This document shows positions 34,396-46,401 of a DNA stretch of 64,000 bases, in pieces. The stretch lies in the NCBI GenBank assembly GCA_946807835.1, contig OX327690.1, positions 18,324,501-18,388,500 on the forward strand, given 5' to 3'. The position numbers and the translations under genes were made by a program. Each line of letters begins with the position of its first letter. Position 1 is the stretch's first letter. The stretch is from Ailanthus altissimus. Lineage: Eukaryota; Streptophyta; Magnoliopsida; Sapindales; Simaroubaceae. The notes under the pieces were generated by a model. It saw only the letters and a list, made by a program, of their open reading frames with translations, was not told the DNA's origin and did no database searches.

Positions 34396-36482
34396 CAAAC
34401 ACTACCAAAAAGGGATACGGTGATATAATTTCTCTATCACAAATTGAGTTTTATGATAAAAAAAAATTTATCAATAAAAATCACCTCAGCAATTTGAAAT
34501 AAAAACTTTCTATCATTAAACTGTGATGATGAATTTTGTGATAAAAATAATATATCACAAAAAGGTGACATAATTTATGATAAAATATGTCTATTTTATC
34601 TATATATATGATTGTTTATGTGTACAGATGTTATGTGGCACATTGTTGCACACATGAAAGATTATGTGATAGTTGATGTGGCACAAGATATGGCAGATGA
34701 CTTAAAAACGTTGTTGTAGATAGGATATACATGATGTCATCATAGAATATTGTATATCTTAAATTTGTGATAGATATTTATCATTATATGGTAATAGTTT
34801 GTATTATGAAACAAAATTTCATTCATTTTATTTTATAATCGATTTTAAACATTTCAATGATTTAAATTATATATATTTATATTAAATTATTTCATATATT
34901 TAATAATTATTTAAATATATTAATTTAATTATAAATTAATAAAAAGCTAAAAAAACATATTGCAAGAATTAAAATAAGCATTAAATCAGTAACATTAAAA
35001 TAAAAATATTGTTATTTAATCAATAACATTAGCTCAAATTCTCCAATATTAATCAAATCTCTATTAATATACAACACCATAATTCTAACATCAATCCATG
35101 AAATCCAACATTCAACTAAGCTTATGACTGACAAAGTTCCAACAGTTAGAGTTACCATCATTTTCTTCTAATATAAAATACCATAAAAGTATTACATCAT
35201 TAATTATCAAATTAAGCATCATTTCATCATGAAACCTACATCCAAGTTCTACTTATCAATCACAAAGATTTTAAATCAAGAATGAAAATTGTACACATTT
35301 CCAATGTCACCTCCAAGAAAAAAAAAATCCAAGTCAATTATTATGTTTCTGTACAAAGTTGAGAAATTAAGCTAAAATAAGACACACAATGTTGATAGGA
35401 AAAACTATATACATAGCATATATTCATATCTCACAAGAAGTGAAGGATGCCCAACCTATATGGACTTCATCTATCTTCTCTTTAGTATATGTTGTCTTAC
35501 TCGTGAACTAATAAGATATTAAGTAAAAGAAATAAGAAAGTTATAGATTGACGTACATACTTTAAGTTGCACATTAATTAGTAAATGAACTTAAATTTTG
35601 TACAAATACTTTGGTGTCATTTATAATATCACTTTTACACATCATGACATAGAGTTTGCATTCCATAGTTCCTGATTGGATCAGGGCCTAAGAAGCAGTT
35701 TAAGAAACTTAAATTTTTAATTAATTAGATAGATTTAGTTCTTTTTTAAAAGTTTAGTAGGTTTTAAAGTTTGGTTAATGATGGGGAGTTAAATACCCAT
35801 AATTAACTAAATTTTACCCCCTCCTCTTACTCAAACTCAGGTCAGCATGGTTGTTAAGCAACTTATTGACCACCTGAGTAACACCAGGGGACAATTAGAT
35901 GCATTTAATTAATACCATATCAATTGGTTGCGGATCCTTCCTGTATATGTGCAATTTTAAGCTTTTTGATTAGGAATATTTTTTTTTAATATTAACTTTA
36001 ATCGACTACATGCATAGCAAACCCCATACCACAATATAGGGACCACATGCCTAAAAAACACAAAATCCACGTGCTAATAACTAAAAGTTTTTTAATTAAT
36101 AACAAGAACAACACCATGCTCAAAACCTCACATGCACAAAAACAATACAACCAAAAAAAATAGCATGCTTTCGGTTTATTTTAATAACAATCAACTTTAT
36201 ATTTTTATTAAACAAATAACAAACAAACAAAACCCTACATGCATAAACATAAACAAACACAAAAACAACGTTTGATTTTCTCACTAAAATAATAATAGAA
36301 TTCTTAAGATTTGTAGACAACTGCCTTAAAAAAGCTCCTTAATTAACTGCAAGAAAACACGATTTGAAGAAGCCTTCCAAATAATTTGCAATTGATTTAC
36401 AGAGTGAAGGTCAAGATTTTGGGGAGAGGATTTGCAAAAATGATTTGACGAAATAAAATATGTGAGAATATTGATTAAAAAT

Positions 36483-37258
36483 TATTGGAATATGATTTAG
36501 GGATCAAGTCAAGTGTATAAGGTGCACACGGATCAAAGACGGACGCGAAAGGAGGTGAAAAATGAGAAGGTAAAAAACGAGAAGGCGCACCATGCGACCA
36601 GCACCGCGGCGACCAAGAGTGGACGCCGCAGCGCCAGAACAGAACACTCAGCCTCGCAACGTCAGGAAGGCAGCGCCGCAGCGCTCAGCAGAAGCACGCC
36701 AGCGCTGGACGCAGGAACAGTATCCCGAAATTAGAAAACTTCCTAATTTCGTCTCCCACTTGCTCTAGGACTCCCTAATACGACTCCCACACGTATAGGG
36801 AATACCTAGGACGTCCCAAGACCTATATAAAGGCTATCAATTGGCTTGTAAACACAACTTAGTGATCTTGACAACCTTTGTGATCAAGTTAGTGAGATCT
36901 TTGTGATCTTAGAGAGATCTTGGTGATCAGCAATAATCTTAGTAATTATTCTTAGTGGTTCTTTGTGAGAGAAAATCCCTAGAGAGAAAAAGAGAGTTTT
37001 CTTTGTGATCTTTCTTGTAATAGGCATACTTTGTGGTTGCCTTGTGATTCATAATAAGAGAAGAGTGTGATCTTGATCCGCCGTGGACGTAGGCAAGTTG
37101 CCGAACCACATAATTCTTTGTGTGTTCTTCTTCTACTCTTTCTCTCTTTTATTTCTTAATAACTTATTCTGCATTATTATATTACTTGGGTGAATTATTT
37201 AACTTATTTAGCTTCCACCTCGACAAAATCAATTCGAAAAAAGTTTATTTCTTCAACA
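36483..37258 (+). repeat. Solo copia-type LTR, plus strand
   Basis: The segment runs from TATTGGAATATG to TTCTTCAACA. A GC-rich block (about 36586-36712) precedes a TATA box (CTATATAAAGG, 36823-36833). After that come a GATCTTNGTGATC-rich leader and a U5 phrase reading, in complement, like the 'acgtaggcaagttgccgaaccacataa' motif of other copia LTRs here. No primer-binding site follows, so it is a solo LTR. Flanking 5-mers do not match, so the left border is a best guess. Confidence 0.6.
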
Positions 37259-37268
37259 ACTTCATATA

Positions 37269-37560
37269 GAAATGGACGTCATTTTGGACAAAGAAAATAC
37301 ATCCAAAACAATGTCGTTTTCTTTATCCAAGTAAATAAACCTTTAAACGATGTCATTTAAATATTATTTTTCTTTAGCAAAATGACATCGTTTTGACAAA
37401 TATTATTACACACCAAAATGACACTGCTTTATTATGACTTCTCCAAACTAAATACGACGTCATTTATCAACATTATAAATTGACAAAGTCAAAACGATAT
37501 TGTTTCACAATTCTTGAAAAACAAATTGATACGACATCGTTTTACACTAACATGTCAGAT
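37269..37560. repeat. Cluster of ACGTC/GACGT palindromic words
   Basis: About eight variants of AAACGACGTCATTT, in both orientations, lie in under 300 bp (for example near 37276, 37309, 37343, 37386, 37458 and 37540). They sit between the solo LTR and the right end of the possible CACTA element. Confidence 0.6.
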
Positions 37561-37799
37561 TTTTTTCATCTTCTTCACAATAATCCAATAAAATTTCTAT
37601 CATTGATTTTTTAAAATTTATTTGTAGTACTTTTTATCATAATTTTTTGTTACATATTATCACAATTTAGTGATAGAAAATTATAAAAAAAATTTGTTAT
37701 ATAAACTATTGATTATTGATACCATAAAACTTGTGACAGATATAGTTTTTGATATAGTCATATTTATATCATAAAATTTTTATTACTAAAACCTCTTTT

Positions 37800-39050
37800 T
37801 TAAATTAAATTTTATGAAATAAATAAAAATAAATTATGTGAAGCATATGAAAATAATATAAGGAAAAATTATTGTTGCTTTTTTTTTTTAATTTTTATAT
37901 AACTATTGATTACTCTCTTTTAAGAGACTTTAAAAATTACAAGAAAAATATATATAAACCAAGCCTATTCATTACCCTCTTTTAGAAGATTTTAAAAAGG
38001 CAAAAAGAAAATTGTATTAAAAAAATTTTAAGAAGTTGTTTTCTCGTATACGACAATGGACTTTAAATTCTATCTTCGTATATCTCTCGGCATCATCTAC
38101 ATTCATTATTAAATGAATCCATGTTAAACAAAAATTTTGTATTGATATGAAATAATAGAAAATAAATATGAATGTAAATAATTGCCAAGATAAACTTCAG
38201 CTACAGAATATGAAAAAAAAAAAGAGAGGACTTCATAGAATTTCTACATTTCAAATTGCGTGTGAATTATTACTATTATTATTATTGAAACAAATTGCGA
38301 GTGAATTATTATATATCAGTGTCTATTTGTAGTGGCCCATACTACTTAATGCAAGCCAATTAAAATTGGTCATTTTATAGGCCAATTAGATTTTGCCCCT
38401 ACAAAATTTGCGGCTGATGAGTAATAAAAAGGTCAGGAGTTGACATGTGTAATGTAAGTGGTGAAATATCTACTTCATAATTTTTTTTAAAGGTTTTGGG
38501 CGAAGAGAGAAATCTCTTCTATTAACAATCTAACCTCTTACTTTTAATATATTATTCAAATTCTGGTAGCTGTGGATGTAGTGTATTTCAGTAGTCAACT
38601 GAGTCACGCATTGAGGGTAATATCTACTTAATATTACAATTCTCTCTCTTAAATGTTAAATATCTTACGATAATTATATTTACCATTTTAAGATGATTAT
38701 ACTTATAAGTAGCATTAGCTGTGCAACTATCTCATTAAAATTATTGTTAATAAAATTTAGTGGGATAAAATTTGATCGAAAAAAAAAGAGTACAGTATAA
38801 ATTTATTTAGTATGGTTGCAAAATGTTTCTCTAAAAATTATGCTCTCTCTCAAAATAGCATTCATCAATTTGATAATTTGTTATGTCGATGCATGCCAAT
38901 CTTGTAAGTTAATTTTCTAAAAGTTGATGTTGGCTAAAATTTTAGTACACAATTTATAAAATTATTAGTAGAGTATAGCTATCTAGCGTTAATCTTCTTA
39001 CTCTATTGTAGCTCATGGGTGTAGAAGAATTTTAAAAAAATATATTTAAT
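37800..39050. other. Intergenic, no supported gene
   Basis: AT-rich sequence without recognised domains. Its right part may be the decayed 3' region of the copia fragment that begins near 39050. Confidence 0.5.
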
Positions 39051-39369
39051 TCTATCTATTTTGATGTATTTGTCTTTAACTTAAGGAATACAAGTAACAT
39101 CATTTTTAGGGACAAGAGACTGAACAACCTTATTAGTACTTAAAAGATAAGTATTATCTATACTGAATCGTCTCAAAATCTTTTCAACATAGGTAGATTG
39201 ATGGATAAATTTTTTATTTTAATTATGCTCGATCTATAAGTCGAGACAATCTTTGTATTCCCAATATCTTTCATTTTAAATTTCTCTTTTTTAAAGTACT
39301 CTGCAGTCTTTACGAGCGGTTGAGGAGTTCTGATAAGATTTATGTAATTCACATATACAACTATAATAA

Positions 39370-39850
39370 CAAATTAGGTCATTAATATATCATTCTTTAT
39401 TAAATATTCTCTTAAGCTGTTGTATGACATGTGCCCAAATTGCTTTAGTTCATACAAATACCTTTGTAGCTTGATTGAATATAAGTTGTGGTTAAATTCT
39501 TCAAGTATTTTGAATCCTTGAAGAATTTTTATATAAGTCTCTATGTTAAGTGACCTATATAGGTAAGCTGTCATTACGTCCATAAGACACATGTCAAGCT
39601 TTTTTGAGACTACCAAGCTTATTAAAATAGAAAGGTCATTATGTCTATCACGAGGAAATAAGTTTTATCATAATCAATACTGGGCTCTATGAGAAACCTT
39701 GAGCAATGAGTCTTACCTTGTATTTGGTGACCTTGTTGTTTTCATTACATTTTCATACTAAAATACATATGTATCTTCCGGGTTTGACATCTTTAGGTGT
39801 TCAAACTATACGTTTAAATATTTCATACTTGGCTAAAGAAGTCAATTCTA
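39370..39850 (-). pseudogene. Copia reverse transcriptase fragment
   Basis: The open frame 39374-39616 reads KKLDMCLMDVMTAYLYRSLN, then IYIKILQGFKI-like residues, then SIKLQRYLYELKQFGHMSYN. This is copia RT with the LYGLKQSGRMWY block eroded (G to E, W to S). Upstream frames hold RT N-terminal pieces. The YxDD box was not found intact. Confidence 0.8.
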
Positions 39851-40041
39851 CTTGAATTTTTTCTTTCTGATAGAGCTAATCATGCCTTTATGTGTATTCA
39901 TAATGGTTTGTAGGTTAAAATTATCATTCATGATTTTAGTAACTATTGCAAATGAGAGTATATTATTAACAATTTTTCATCATTTTTTCACATTTCTCCC
40001 GTATAAGCATAATTTGTCACTTTTTCTTAATTTTTAAACTC

Positions 40042-40058
40042 TTGTACCTCATTTAGGG
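40042..40058. repeat. Target-site duplication of the LINE, left copy
   Basis: TTGTACCTCATTTAGGG here and TTGTACCTCGTTTGAGG at 43791-43807 are diverged copies of a 17-bp target duplication, a normal length for L1-type insertion. Confidence 0.75.
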
Positions 40059-40199
40059 TTCTTGTCATTGTCACTTTGTAGTAACAAGAGAAACTATGGA
40101 AGTAGAAGTAGGCTTTTGTAGGCCATTCTTTGTGAATGTAGATTTATTAAGGTTTGGCAAATCCAAGTTTTAAGTGAGTATTAAACACGAAATATAAGA

Positions 40200-40900
40200 G
40201 TTATAGAGACAAGGAAGTAATTAAATTGTGTAATGCATTAACTGTTTCTGAAGAAGAGAATGAGGTGGTCAAGATCAAGGGAAAGTTAAAAGAGAAGAGG
40301 TGAAACCTTAAATGAAAGTTGTATAGTGGACAAAGTCCTCTCACAAAAAGCTATTAACAATGAAGCTTTTAAGTCTACAATGTAACAGATATAGTGACTT
40401 GTTGAGTAAATAGAGATTGAGTGCTTGGGTAGTAATAGATTTTTATGTCATTTTGAAGCAAAATAGGATAAACGAAATGAGCTTGCTAGAGAACTATGTC
40501 ATTTTAACAAAACACTGATAGTCCTTATTGAATTTAAAAGGATTGGGCAATCAACAAGCTTTCATTTTGAATATACCTCTTTTTGGGTACAATTACATAA
40601 TATCCCAGTTATGTGCATGAGCAAGCAAATGTAATAGTGTTAGGAAGCAGGGTAAGTATGTTAAAAGAACATGAGGCTAATACACAAGGTGAATTCATAG
40701 GGAAATTAGTGCGTGTAAGAGTGAGAACAAATATAACTAAACCATTAAGAAGATTACTTAAAGTTAGGATAGATGAATCAAATGAGGAGGAAATAGTTCC
40801 AGTTTTATATAAGAAGCTACCGGATTTTGCTACCAATGTGGTAGAATTGGCCACCTATATAAAGAATGTGTAATATATTTCAAGAACTGCACAAGGCTCA
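40200..40900 (+). pseudogene. LINE ORF1 (DUF4283-type with zinc knuckle)
   Basis: The open frame 40613-40873 reads LVRVRVRTNITKPLRRLLKV, then LYKKLPDF. A one-base shift then gives CYQCGRIGHLYKEC, a perfect CX2CX4HX4C knuckle. This order (DUF4283-like fold, RVRxxxxKPLRR strand, knuckle) is that of plant L1 ORF1, an RNA-binding protein. Earlier frames carry decayed N-terminal parts beginning near ALTVSEEENEVVKIKG. Confidence 0.85.
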
Positions 40901-41849
40901 AATAAGGGAAGTTAGAATAGGAGTTTGTGGAATTGAGGAAAAAGACTTTGCATGTGGCTCATAGATGAGGGCCTTACACTTTGGGGAATTAATGAAGCAA
41001 AGTAAAGGGGAGAAAGAATGAAAAAATAGATACCCAAAGACAGAAATTGAACACACCAACAACACCTAAAGAAGCAGCACAAAGAACAAGGCCTAAAAAA
41101 AGAGAAGGAAGTGAAATAGAAGCAAATGAAGAACCCGTGGAGAATGATGACTCGACCCAAGAGTAGATCCTAACCCCGAACTCGATTTAAAGTAGAAAGG
41201 GCAATATTAAAAGGACTTTGCTAAGCTTGGAGGTTGTCTAATTAATGATGAGTGTGATAAGGCATTGATGGAACAGGCTAAGCTAATTATGGATAAGCTA
41301 AAAGGGGAAGAGGAGCAGAGCTGCATGATAATAAAAAAAGATAAGATGCTACTTTAGAGAATGCGAGAATGGGGGAAAATGAAAAACCAATTTTTGGCGA
41401 CAAAAATTTCCCTCTAAAAAAGTAAATAAGGTTAGGTTAAGAGGACAATATTGTCTTAGAAAGGCATTTTACAACCCATAAAGTAGGGCTAAAGGATCGG
41501 GCCATATGAAGAATGATGGGTAAGAGTCTAAACCAAAGAAAAGGAAAAATAAAAATGAAGAAGCTGAAAGCCCAACAGATAAAATAGGGAAGTTTGAACT
41601 TCCTCAATAACTATTTGTATAAGGCAGTGAAGGGGACCATGATAAGGAAGGGAGCAAAAATCATCTTAAGAAACTAATGATGACTGGAAACCAGCCCTGT
41701 CGGGCAGTATGACAGACAAACCCAACCAAGGCTCTAAGACCAAATGGATTATTTGTAGGTTATTATCAAAAGCATTAAGAGCAAGTAAGAGAAGACACTG
41801 TCCAAGCATACCTTTAGGTTCTCAATCGAAAAGGTAATATAGTTAAACT

Positions 41850-42635
41850 CATCTATACTTTGATTGTTTTGATTCCAAAGCAAAAGAATACCTAAACACT
41901 AATAGACTTTGGGCTAATTAGCCTTTGTAATGTTATATGTAGATTTATAGCAGAAACCATAGCAAATAGGCTAAAAAAAGTGCTTAACCAAATCATTTCT
42001 TGTAACCAAAGTGCTTTCATCCCAAATAAATTGATTAATAACAATATAATTCTTAGTTATGAATGTCTACATGAGATAAGGAATAAAAAGAAAAAATAAG
42101 GATTAGCTATCTTTTAATTTGACATTAGTAAAGCTTATGATAGAGTTGAGTGACAATTGTTAGAGGACACAATGCTTAAAATGGGATTCCACAAGTTGTG
42201 GATTGAATTGGTTCTGAGATGCATCTCTACTATATCATTCTTAGTCATAATAAATGGGGGAATTAGTGTAAATTTTTGAGCTCACAAGGGGTTAAAGTGA
42301 TATCCCTTTACTTGTTCATCATCTGCGGTGAAGCGTTATCATCTCCCTTAACTAGAGTAGAGCAACAAGGCAATATTAGAAGAGTTAGGTTTAGTATAAA
42401 TTTAGCTATCTCTTGTTTTTTGTTGATGATAATATTATTTATTCTAAGGGCAGATGAAGAGAAGTGTAAAAACCTCAAGAGCATATTTGACAGGTTCTAC
42501 ATAGCATTTGGGCAGATGTTTAACTACAACAAGTCATCAATCTTTTTTAGTCCTAGTGTTCCCATATATCAAGCTTTAAAGATTAAAGATATATTTCAAT
42601 TGCAGAAAGTGATTGCCTATGAGAAATGGTAATGC
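41850..42635 (+). pseudogene. LINE reverse transcriptase fragment
   Basis: Reads ETIANRLKKVLNQIISCNQS, then AFIPNKLINNNIILSYECLH, then YLFIICGEALSSPLTRVEQQ, then MFNYNKSSIFFS. These are ordered RT blocks of plant L1 elements. The catalytic F-V-D-D occurs at about 42418 in a shifted frame. Stops and shifts are frequent. Confidence 0.85.
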
Positions 42636-43020
42636 AATTTTTTATTAAAGAAGATGCACAAAGAATTCTAAATATTGTTTTGCCTTTAGAGAAAATAGAA
42701 GACTCTTTCTACTGGCATTACAATAAAATGAAAGACTACTTAATGAAAAGTAGGTATTTTGCAGCTTTGAGAGAGAAGTCCTTAATGAAACCTGAATCTT
42801 CAGAAAGCAAGGAATAGTGGTGGAAGAAATTATAGGCAATATCAGTCTCCTAAAGGTTAAGATATTCTTATGGATGGCCTTCTCAAATTCGTTGTTTACT
42901 GGAGTTACCTTACAAGCCAAGAAAATAGTTACCCACTCACTATACCAAAGTTGCTGTAAAGAGAAAGAAACATGTTTTCATGCACTTGTGGGATGTAAAA
43001 CAGTTAAAGAGGTATAGAAA
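42626..43020 (+). pseudogene. LINE RT-associated zinc-binding domain
   Basis: Reads YWHYNKMKDYLMKSRYFAAL, then KVKIFLWMAFSNSLFTGVTL, then CCKEKETCFHALVGCKTVKE. This matches the zf-RVT domain that follows RT in plant L1 ORF2, with its cysteines and histidine present. Confidence 0.85.
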
Positions 43021-43338
43021 TGTACTTAATTTGTAGAAATGATCAAGGGCTTGTAACAGATGGACCTATGAGATTTTTTTTTCAACAAACTATGGCAGTT
43101 GTTTTTAGGGATGAATTAGAGAAAATGACAATGCTCTTCTGGGTCAATTAGTAGGTTAGAAACAACTACATCATTAACAAAAAAAAAAGTATCACATTTT
43201 AGTCATTGCTAAAGTAGAAGCCTATTTGGACACTAGCAAAAGAGACAACAAAAATAGAATACTCTCAATCTATACTGATTTCAAACCTAGTTAATGCAGA
43301 CCAATAAAATAGGGGTTGGCTAAAACTACAAGTTCACA

Positions 43339-43745
43339 ATGAACACTGATGCAACTATAAGTATAGAAAAACATATTGTTGGATTGGGCGTTATTATCAA
43401 CCATGATAATAGCCAACCATGTGCAATAGTGGTGGCTCCAAATGATCACTGGGAAGATGTAGAGAATGATAAGGCAGAGGCTATCAGACTTGGCTTGTAG
43501 GTGGCTAGGGAGCTTAATTTATAGTCAGTCCTAGTAAGGTCAAATGCAAAAAATATAATGGATTTAATTAAGGGGACTTTATAGTCTTGTATGGAAAATA
43601 AATGGGTGGTGGAGGACGTAAAGAATCAACTCCTAAACATAGGCTAGGGTAGAATTAGCTATGTTCTAAAAACTTATAATATGATGGCCTAGTGGTTAGC
43701 CAAAATGACTTTAAAAAGCCTTTGTGTAAAAGTTTGACTGGATTG
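43339..43745 (+). pseudogene. LINE RNase H domain
   Basis: Starts MNTDATISIEK, with the first catalytic Asp, followed by GLGVIINHDN, then AEAIRLGL, then VRSNAKNIMDLIKG, then NMMA*WLAKM. The third catalytic position (usually SDA) is SNA, so Asp is replaced by Asn. Three or more stops interrupt it. Confidence 0.82.
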
Positions 43746-44620
43746 TTTTCCAGTCTTTTAATGAATTAATCTTTGATTTTAAAAAAAATATTGTACCTCG
43801 TTTGAGGCTAATATCTTTTACAAGACTTATGTTTCTTCAAGAATATATTTCTTTTTAGGGGCTGTTAGCTCTTTTAAAGTTAGTAATTTAGAAAATACGA
43901 ATTTATTTATGACTTGAGCATCATTTTCAATGAAATCTTAATTTTTTATTTTTTTCTTTCGTGGAATAATATCGTTTAAACTAAGTAGCCTACCATGCTT
44001 ATAATGTGCAACAGATAACTCATTTGTTACCATTTGATTAGATTGTTCTATAGAAATAATTACCCATGCTAGTGTATTGGTATATAGTATATATGACTTG
44101 GTTACTTTTGATGTTAATACGTATGGTAATTCATTTGCAGTTTATTGAAGATGGACAATCTTTTGCACCTTATTTTTATATTAATTTGTGTGATGATTCA
44201 AATGAGATATAATGATCGTATCTAAGAAAGTTCATATCTTACTTTATTAGACATTTCTCTTTCCTCTAATGATGAGAACATTGTATTATCAAAATAGTAA
44301 TTTACAAATCATGTTGTAAACATATCTCCTATTAGAGGTTTAAGATATATATATTAATTGATAATGAGTTGAAACTAAAATAAAATCGCAAATGACATTG
44401 AGGTCCTATTTTAGTGTGTGTGCAGTGCTATAAGTACATACACAATATAATAAAAAAATATACAAATAGAATATATCAAACTGATGACCAAGTACAAATT
44501 ATAATAAAAAATATTAATAATATGCAGTAGGTCTAAAACGAATTAATGTTTTAGCATGTAAAATAATGTGACCTAATTGTTAATTATGTATGCGTCAATG
44601 AAATACGTGCAATTACTAAG

Positions 44621-44810
44621 TTATTTAATCAATGATTCTGTTAATTCATTTTGTGTATGAATATATGGCACGTGATGTTTTAAATTGATCCCTATTGATG
44701 TATAATAGTCATTAAATATTTTAGATGTAAATTTACCAATATTATTTAGACTTAATCTCACAAATTGTAGTATTGTGTAGACAATAAATAAATATATGAC
44801 CACTATATAG
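44621..44810 (-). pseudogene. Copia integrase fragment
   Basis: Reads FVRLSLNNIGKFTSKIFNDY, then IGINLKHHVPYIHTQNELTE, then SLIK. It corresponds to the second half of the copia integrase core (LDNAGEFTSxxFxxYC ... VHTQNGLAESLIKR). The catalytic Asp of LDN has become Asn and the Glu of GEF has become Lys. Confidence 0.82.
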
Positions 44811-44856
44811 ATACATTAATCAAAATTATAAAATAGTAAAAAAGTCTACTTAGTAG

Positions 44857-46393
44857 TAGGAATGGTAAAATTACTCACAAACCCGCTAAAATCTGCCTGC
44901 ATTGTGATGGATTTGGTAAGATTTGAAGCGGGTTTGGTATATAAAATTAAAACTCGCAACGAATTTGGTACGAGTATAAATTTTGTGAAAAATTTATGAA
45001 TACCCGTAACGGGTATCTGCACATACTGTATTTTTTAATTTTTTTAGAGAAAAATAAAAATACGAGTTTTTTTTTTTGGCATTTGTTATTAACCCACATC
45101 AAAAGGTTTAGATTTGGTTTAACGTCACTCATACCGTTTAATAAAAAATAAATAAAATTAGTTCAAATGGACTAATGACTGTAATTAAAATTAAAATTAT
45201 AGCATTTAACTTAATTGAAATTAGAATTAGAGTTAGAATATTTAATATTTAACATAATTAAAATTAGAATTAGAATTATAATATTTAACGTAATTGAAAT
45301 TGTTATTGTAATTGTAATTGGAATTAAACATTTAACGTAATTGAAATTAAAATTAGATTTGGAATAACAACATTTAATGTAATTGAAATTAAAATTGGAT
45401 TTGAATTTATAACATTTAACTCAATTGAAATTGAAATTGAATTTAAAATTATAGTATTTAATGTAAATAAAATTAGAAATAGAATCGAAATTAACAAATT
45501 TAACGTAATTGAAATTGGATTTAGAATTATAACATTTAACGTAATTGAAATCAAAATTGAAATTAGAATAATAATATTTAGCGCAATTGAAATCAAAATT
45601 ATAATTATAATTATAATTACAATATTTAACGTAATTGATATTAAAATTAAAATTATAACATTTAACGTAATTAAAATAGAAATTAGATTTGGTGTTATAA
45701 CATTTAATATAATTTAAATTAAAATTGAATTTGAAATTATGACATTTAATGAAATTGAAATCAAAATTGGCATTAAAATTATGATATTTAACGTAATTGA
45801 AATCTAAATTGGAATTAAAATTATAATATATAATGTAATTGAAATGAAATAAAAATTAGATTTAGAATTATAATATTTAACGTAATTAAAATCGAAATTA
45901 GATTTAGAACTATGAAATTTAACGTAACTGAAATCAATATTAAAATTAAAATTATAATATTTAACGTAAATAAAATCGAATTTAAATTTGAAATTATAAC
46001 ATTTAATGTAATTAAAATCAAAATTCGAATTAAAATAAAATATTTAACTTAATTAAAATTAAAATTGAAATTATAACATTTAACATAATTAAAATCGAAA
46101 TTAAATTTGAAATTATAATATTTAATGTAATTAAAATTAAATTTAGAATTATAATTGATATTATTTTAATTGTCATATTTTATAAAATTTTAATTAAATT
46201 AAGATTATAATTTTATGTTTTATTATATTAATTTAAAACCTGCTTAAAATCTGTAAATAACCCATTACGAGTTTGATAATGAGTACATATCCATTAGTGC
46301 GAGTTTGAAAATGATTTAATATTTTATTTTTTAAGCGGATGTAAATACAAATTTAAGAGTATTTGTCTCAAACTCGATTCCCTGTCATCCCTA
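44857..46393. mobile_element. hAT-type element with an internal minisatellite
   Basis: Ends TAGGAATGGTAAA (left) and TGTCATCCCTA (right) are imperfect inverted repeats. Identical 8-mers CTTAGTAG flank it (44849-44856 and 46394-46401). Subterminal parts on both sides carry CGGGTTT/AACCCGC and ACGGGTATCTG-like words typical of this hAT-related group. About 960 bp of the 1537 bp is a tandem array (45204-46165). No transposase was seen. Confidence 0.85.
45204..46165. repeat. Minisatellite with 36/42/48-bp units
   Basis: About 23 units each begin TTTAAYGTAATTGAAAT and end in ATTATAAYA. Units counted by eye are mostly 42 bp, with others near 36 or 48 bp. The steps of 6 come from a varying number of AATTRA/AAATTR hexamers inside each unit. 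Long Ile/Thr/Leu-rich minus-strand ORFs here are only the periodic reading of the array. Confidence 0.9.
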
Positions 46394-46401
46394 CTTAGTA
46401 G

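Larger units (their letters stand above)
34400..37797. mobile_element. Possible CACTA-type transposon, non-autonomous and degraded
   Basis: The left border reads CACTACCAAAAAGGG (34400-34414), the classic CACTA terminus. Both ends carry many short words of the type GTGATA/TATCAC and TTATGATAAA (34420-34620 and 37590-37790), like the subterminal repeats that bind CACTA transposase. The right terminus is only partly recognisable: the complement of about 37775-37797 gives AAAAAGAGGTTTTAGTAATA, alignable to the left end after its first 7 bases, but the CACTA letters are lost. No transposase coding region was seen. A copia-type LTR (36483-37258) lies inside. Confidence 0.35.
40059..43790 (+). mobile_element. 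L1-type LINE, internally deleted
   Basis: It contains ORF1 with a CCHC knuckle and, from ORF2, parts of the reverse transcriptase, the RT-associated zinc-binding domain and RNase H. It ends in a short A-rich tail (TTTTAAAAAAAATA) and is bounded by a diverged 17-bp target duplication. The AP endonuclease and the RT N-terminus are absent: from about 41400 the sequence goes to the middle of RT by about 41850. A second gap lies near 42630, between RT and the zinc-binding domain. Inserted in a copia element in the opposite orientation. Confidence 0.88.
39050..44830 (-). mobile_element. Copia pol fragment split by a LINE
   Basis: The RT part lies at 39050-40058 and the integrase part at 43791-44810, both on the minus strand and in the right order. 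They are separated only by the LINE at 40059-43790. Removing the LINE joins the poorly conserved linker between integrase and RT. Neither LTR nor gag was found, so both ends are lost; the right end stops just before the hAT-type element at 44857. Confidence 0.75.

Noticed and set aside
42645..42920. 91-residue minus-strand ORF
   Set aside because: Antisense shadow of the LINE zinc-binding domain.
45324..46021. Hydrophobic repeat ORFs (Ile-Thr-Leu-Asn periodicity) that could look like membrane proteins
   Set aside because: A 42-bp repeat gives a 14-residue period in any open frame; there is no start context and no family.
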